NCBI GenBank assembly: GCA_937925335.1
Contig: CALEWY010000103.1
Span: 1 to 33,423, forward strand
Length of the DNA: 33,423 nt
Reading direction: 5' to 3'
DNA from: an uncultured Acidimicrobiales bacterium
Lineage (GTDB): Bacteria; Actinomycetota; Acidimicrobiia; Acidimicrobiales; SZUA-35
The notes below the pieces were generated by a model. That model had not been told where the DNA came from and did no database searches. It saw only the letters and a list, made by a program, of their open reading frames with translations. Shown here piece by piece: positions 29,804 to 33,423 of this stretch. A program made the translations under genes and the position numbers. Position 1 is the first letter of the stretch; each line of letters begins with the position of its first letter.

Positions 29804-31381
29804 ATGAGCAGAGAATTCAGACCAACCACTGCAAGGGGACCGCACGTGAAGGTGCCAATGACGATCAACGACTTCCTCGACAGGGGAGTCGCCGTTTATC
29901 CAGATCGAGTTGCGATCGTCGATGAGCCGATGCAACCGGCAACGCCGCTGCCTGACATCACGTTTGGCGAACTCGGCGACATGCGCCGACAAATGGGCGT
30001 GACGATGGATGAGCTGGGCCTCGAGATGGGCTCGCGGATCGCCATGGTCAGCCACAACGCGGGCCGCCTGCTCACCATGTTCTACGGCGTGAGCGGCAAC
30101 GGGCGAGTGTTCGTGCCGATCAACTTCCGACTGAGCCGCGATGAGGTTGCATACATCGTCGAACACAGCGGCGCCGAGGCGCTACTCATCGATCCGGAGC
30201 TGATCGACGAACTCGGCGACATTCCGTGCAAGCACGTGTGGACCATCGGCGAAGAGAGCGACGCCGTTTGGTACGGCCGGGAGGGCACGCCCGAGCCGTG
30301 GGAGCCAGACGAGGACGCAACTGCGTCGATCAACTACACCTCGGGCACCACCGCTCGCCCGAAGGGTGTTGAGCAGACCCACCGCGCTCGTTGGACCAAT
30401 GCCGTCACCTTTGGTTGGCACGTCGGCGTGAACGACCGCGATGTCTACCTTCACACGCTGCCGATGTTCCACTGCGACGGCTGGGGAATGCTCTACACGG
30501 TGATGGCGATGGGCGTGAAGAACATCGTCATCCGCAAGATCGATGGCGCCGAGATTCTCAAACGAGTCGAGGAGCATGGAGTCACCCTGATGTGTGGTGC
30601 TCCCGCCGTGTGTGCCGCCGTGCTCGACGCCGCTGCGGATTGGGACGGTGAGATTCCCGGCAAGGGCAAGGTGCGAATGGTCGTCGCCGGTGCGCCGCCT
30701 CCCTCGAAGACCATCGAGCGGATGGAGACCGAACTGGGGTGGGAGTTCATCCAGATCTACGGCCTCACCGAAACAGCACCGCTCCTCACGATCAATCGAT
30801 CACCGCAGGAGTGGGATGACCTGGAGCCGAGCGAGCGTGCGACCCGTCTGTCACGCGCTGGCGTGCCCTCGATCGGTATCACGATGGACACCGCCCCCGA
30901 TGGTGAGTTGCTCGCTCAGGGCAACCACATCTTGAAGTCGTATTGGGCAAACCCCGACGCATCGGACGAGGCGCTTCACGGTGGTTGGTTCCACACCGGT
31001 GACGGTGGCGTGATCGGCGACGATGGCTACATCACGATCACCGATCGAAAGAAGGACGTGATCATCTCCGGTGGAGAAAACGTCAGCTCGATCGAGGTCG
31101 AAGATGTCGTGTTCTCCCATCCGGAGATCAACGAGGTCGCTGTGATCGGCGTGCCGCACGAGAAATGGGGCGAAACCGTCAAGGCGCTCGTCGTGTCTGC
31201 TGATGGATCGGACCTCACCGAGCAGGCCGTCATCGACTACTGCCGAGAACGCCTCACGCACTACAAGTGCCCGACGTCGGTCGAGTTCCGCGATGCGCTC
31301 GATCGCACTGCCACCGGCAAGCTCCAGAAGTACAAACTGCGCGCACCCTTCTGGGAGGGCCGCGACAAGATGATCAACTGA
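29804..31381 (+). CDS. Acyl-CoA ligase (ANL superfamily AMP-binding)
   Basis: 525 residues with all ANL motifs in order: P-loop ASINYTSGTTARPKGVEQTH, LPMFHCDGWGMLYTVMAMG, MVVAGAPPPSKTIERMETEL, FIQIYGLTETAPLLTINRSP, HTGDGGVIGDDGYITITDRK followed by KDVIISGGENVSSIEVED, and the terminal Lys region TATGKLQKYKLRAPFW. It activates a carboxylate as acyl-AMP and transfers it to CoA in the cytosol. It most resembles medium-chain or methylthio-propionate-type fatty acyl ligases (the TSGTTARPKGV form is common there), but the substrate is not proven. The ATG at 29804 is chosen; a GTG at 29846 is in frame but would shorten the N-terminus. It diverges from the NHLRC2-like gene with 74 bp between. Confidence 0.92.
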   Translation: MSREFRPTTARGPHVKVPMTINDFLDRGVAVYPDRVAIVDEPMQPATPLPDITFGELGDMRRQMGVTMDELGLEMGSRIAMVSHNAGRLLTMFYGVSGNGRVFVPINFRLSRDEVAYIVEHSGAEALLIDPELIDELGDIPCKHVWTIGEESDAVWYGREGTPEPWEPDEDATASINYTSGTTARPKGVEQTHRARWTNAVTFGWHVGVNDRDVYLHTLPMFHCDGWGMLYTVMAMGVKNIVIRKIDGAEILKRVEEHGVTLMCGAPAVCAAVLDAAADWDGEIPGKGKVRMVVAGAPPPSKTIERMETELGWEFIQIYGLTETAPLLTINRSPQEWDDLEPSERATRLSRAGVPSIGITMDTAPDGELLAQGNHILKSYWANPDASDEALHGGWFHTGDGGVIGDDGYITITDRKKDVIISGGENVSSIEVEDVVFSHPEINEVAVIGVPHEKWGETVKALVVSADGSDLTEQAVIDYCRERLTHYKCPTSVEFRDALDRTATGKLQKYKLRAPFWEGRDKMIN

Positions 31382-31458
31382 TCCGGCTCATTCCGAGAGC
31401 GGGTGTGACCACGCTCGTATGTGTCACTCGGCGGTCGACTCATGCGATCATCACGGCC

Positions 31459-31926
31459 GTGACCATCCGCTTTTGGAAGAGTGCGTTTCTCGGATTCGGC
31501 ATCGTTGTGTTGGCCGGTTGTGCGGATGCGTTCACTCGTGACGCTGCCGTCGACTCGTTCCTTGCTGCCAACGACGATGCAACCCGTGTGCAGGCGAGTT
31601 GTGTCGTCGGCGAGCTCATCGACGAGTACGGACTCGATGGCTTGAAGGGCGAGCTCGATCGCGAGCGAGTCGACCCAGCCTTCGAGCTGAGTCAGTTTCG
31701 GGCGTCGTTCAATTGCGGCATGACGGCTGATGTCGAGCAGACGTTGGTCGACGAATTGGTCGACACTGGTATTGAACGTGACGAGGCGGTGTGCGCTGCC
31801 GACGCACTCCTCGCCGACTTCGACGACAGCGACCTCGACGTGTTGTTGTCCGGCGAACTCAACGAGACCTTCTACGCCAAATACTTCGATGCCTTGGAGC
31901 AATGTGATGCCCTCCCGAATTCTTGA
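31459..31926 (+). CDS. Small lipoprotein of unknown function
   Basis: 155 residues from the GTG at 31459. The signal peptide TIRFWKSAFLGFGIVVLAGC has a lipobox, VLAGC, so the mature protein would be lipid-anchored on the outside. The open frame upstream to 31267 crosses the ligase gene and is not used. The mature part is acidic and helical, with three cysteines in repeating surroundings: VQASCVVGELIDEYGLDGLK, SFNCGMTADVEQTLVDELVD, and GIERDEAVCAADALLADFDD. The second and third helical units are similar (x-C-x-x-x-[LV]-[LV]-D/E-E), which suggests two or three copies of a small helical module. Its end overlaps the M20 gene start by 20 bases. Confidence 0.7.
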   Translation: MTIRFWKSAFLGFGIVVLAGCADAFTRDAAVDSFLAANDDATRVQASCVVGELIDEYGLDGLKGELDRERVDPAFELSQFRASFNCGMTADVEQTLVDELVDTGIERDEAVCAADALLADFDDSDLDVLLSGELNETFYAKYFDALEQCDALPNS

Positions 31927-33397
31927 TTTGGACTCGATCAATTCGACCGTTGCGACGCAGTGGTCAGAGGAGCTGATTCCCCAGCTCACGGACTACATCG
32001 CCATCCCGGCACTCTCGCCGGCGTTCGACCCGGACTGGGAAGCGAACGGCTACATCGAGGCCGCTGTGTCACAGATCGTGACGTGGCTTGAACAGCGCCC
32101 GGTCGAGGGGATGACCGTTGAGGTGCAGCGCCTGCCGGGCCTGACGCCGCTGATCGTTTGTGAGATCCCGGCGTTCGGCGATGAACGTCCCCCGGAGCCG
32201 GGCCTGCGTGGCCTTGAACGTCCCCCGGAGGGAGTGGGAACGACCGCAAACACCGTGGTGCTCTACGGGCATCTGGACAAGCAACCGGAGATGGTTGGCT
32301 GGCGCCCAGAGCTTGGTCCGTGGAAGCCGGTTCGGCAGGGTGATCGCTTGTACGGACGTGGGGGAGCGGATGATGGCTACGCCGCATTTGCGAGCCTGAC
32401 GGCGATCGAGGCGGTGCAAAAGGCAGGCGGGAGCCACAGCCGTTGCATGTTGCTCGTCGAAGCATCCGAAGAGTCGGGAAGCCCCGATCTGCCTGCACAC
32501 ATCGACGCTCTTGCGGGCCGTCTCGGCGAGGTCGACTTGGTGCTGTGCCTCGATTCGGGCTGTGCCACGTATGACACGATGTGGCTCACCACCTCGCTGC
32601 GGGGGCTTGCCAGCGGGTCGCTGTCGGTCGACATCGTGAGCGAGGGTTTGCACTCGGGGTCCGCCGGTGGTGTCGTGCCATCGACGTTCCGGATCGCTCG
32701 TCATCTGCTCGATCGGATCGAAGACTCGGCGACTGGCAAGGTTCTTCTCGAGTCGACCGACGTCGAGATTCCGGCTTATCGAATCGCTGAAGCCGCAGCT
32801 GTCGCGGACGAGCTCGGCGTCGCAGCTCTCGAGGGAGCGCCCTTCGTCGAGGGTGCTGGTCCGGTCACCGATGACATCACTGAGGCGCTGCTCAACAAAA
32901 CCTGGCGCGCATCGCTCTCGACGACGGGCGCCGATGGTTTCCCGCCGACGGCCAAAGCTGGCAATGTCCTGCGCCCGAACACCACCCTCCAGCTGTCGCT
33001 TCGTGTTCCGCCAGGGTGTGATTCACAAGCGGCCTTCGATGAGATGAAGGCCAAGCTCACGTCCGACCCGCCCTATGGAGCACACGTCAGCTTCGAGAAC
33101 CCCGAAGCTGCTGACGGCTGGCACGCCCCCGATCTCGACCCGTGGCTCGCTGAGGCCCTCGAAGATGCGAGCCAGGCAGTGTTCAACAAGTCGTTGCGGC
33201 TTTACGGCGAGGGCGGCACGATCCCCTTCATGGGGATGCTCGGCGAGAAGTTCCCGGCTGCTCAGTTTGTGATCACCGGCGTGCTCGGTCCAGAGTCAAA
33301 CGCTCACGGGCCGAACGAGTTTTTGCATCTGCCCTATGCCGAGAAGCTGACGTCATGCCTCGCCATGGTGTTGGCGTCACACGCCAACCGGGATTGA
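31907..33397 (+). CDS. M20 family dipeptidase
   Basis: 496 residues from the ATG at 31907, which overlaps the lipoprotein stop. M20 metallopeptidase motifs are intact: VLYGHLDKQPEMVG (zinc His), YGRGGADDGYAAFASLTAIE (bridging Asp), LLVEASEESGSP (Glu-Glu), VLCLDSGCATYD (Asp) and GPESNAHGPNEFLHL (C-terminal His). The dimerisation lid lies between about 250 and 370. It cleaves dipeptides or related N-acyl amino acids in the cytosol. Residues 93-114 contain a repeated ERPPE segment (ERPPEPGLRGL then ERPPEGVG) that the family lacks in front of the GHLD motif. It looks like a small in-frame insertion. The stop is at 33397, near the window end; 33398-33423 shows nothing. Confidence 0.9.
   Translation: MPSRILDLDSINSTVATQWSEELIPQLTDYIAIPALSPAFDPDWEANGYIEAAVSQIVTWLEQRPVEGMTVEVQRLPGLTPLIVCEIPAFGDERPPEPGLRGLERPPEGVGTTANTVVLYGHLDKQPEMVGWRPELGPWKPVRQGDRLYGRGGADDGYAAFASLTAIEAVQKAGGSHSRCMLLVEASEESGSPDLPAHIDALAGRLGEVDLVLCLDSGCATYDTMWLTTSLRGLASGSLSVDIVSEGLHSGSAGGVVPSTFRIARHLLDRIEDSATGKVLLESTDVEIPAYRIAEAAAVADELGVAALEGAPFVEGAGPVTDDITEALLNKTWRASLSTTGADGFPPTAKAGNVLRPNTTLQLSLRVPPGCDSQAAFDEMKAKLTSDPPYGAHVSFENPEAADGWHAPDLDPWLAEALEDASQAVFNKSLRLYGEGGTIPFMGMLGEKFPAAQFVITGVLGPESNAHGPNEFLHLPYAEKLTSCLAMVLASHANRD
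32183..32230. repeat. 15-bp direct repeat inside the M20 gene
   Basis: GAACGTCCCCCGGAG occurs at 32183-32197 and again at 32216-32230, exactly 33 bp (11 codons) apart, in frame, encoding ERPPE twice. The segment between and around them has no counterpart that I know in other M20 dipeptidases. Confidence 0.8.
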
Positions 33398-33423
33398 CCG
33401 GAACCGAAACCAGAACTGAGAGA

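Noticed and set aside
1..33423. tRNA, rRNA, transposase or prophage genes
   Set aside because: I found no cloverleaf, rRNA segment, DDE transposase or phage structural motif on either strand by eye. A tRNAscan or HMM search could still find something I missed.

Overview
The window is 33.4 kb of GC-rich chromosomal DNA. It is densely coded on both strands, with many GTG and TTG starts and a strong bias to G or C in third codon positions. A mycothiol-dependent maleylpyruvate isomerase-family protein, a probable F420-dependent luciferase-like oxidoreductase, DUF2277, an OtsB-GH15 fusion and several Pro/Thr-linker secreted proteins point to an actinobacterium. A free-living member of the Acidimicrobiia (Ilumatobacter-like) is my best guess, by inference only. 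I see no rRNA, tRNA, CRISPR array, transposase, integrase or phage gene. This is ordinary chromosome with a few accessory patches.

Layout. 1-5.3 kb: small metabolic and detoxification genes (P-loop kinase fragment, two SAM methyltransferases, VOC protein, GNAT, an SDR whose catalytic residues are replaced, an EEP-family phosphatase or nuclease, an MDMPI-family protein). 5.2-6.4 kb: an HD-domain gene remnant, then a leftward MerR operon with a textbook 19-bp-spacer MerR promoter, a small Cys-Cys protein and what looks like a frameshifted small membrane protein. 6.4-9 kb: PhnB-like protein, AraC/GyrI-type regulator, TmrB-like P-loop protein, and a VOC gene flanked by two 47-bp near-identical repeats. 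9-16.1 kb: trehalose-phosphatase/GH15 fusion, DUF2277 coupled to an anchored HExxH metallopeptidase, a luciferase-like oxidoreductase with a nitroreductase, a cluster of palindromes, and an aldo/keto reductase.

16.1-16.7 kb is the least ordinary stretch. It holds a 26-codon ORF behind the strongest Shine-Dalgarno sequence I noticed in the window, bracketed by four hairpins and followed by a short unknown ORF. 16.7-21.5 kb: methyltransferase, an orphan molybdopterin subunit of the xanthine dehydrogenase/CO dehydrogenase family, a RES-type toxin with its antitoxin and a candidate operator, and a thioesterase. 21.5-26.8 kb: an unknown protein, a membrane-anchored protein divergent from a secreted DUF4214 protein, the RNA ligase RtcB, and a Thr-rich lipoprotein. 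26.8 kb to the end: an NHLRC2-like protein paired with an ornithine cyclodeaminase-family enzyme, an acyl-CoA ligase, a small lipoprotein and an M20 dipeptidase.

How genes work together. Most neighbours are independent one- or two-gene units. The clear functional units are the MerR operon (autoregulated from one promoter), the RES toxin-antitoxin pair, and the coupled pairs DUF2277/metallopeptidase, oxidoreductase/nitroreductase, NHLRC2-like/OCD and lipoprotein/M20. Five products (at 11911, 22114, 23635, 26041 and 31459) are predicted to be exported or membrane-anchored. All family assignments are from reading the sequence; no database search was run.
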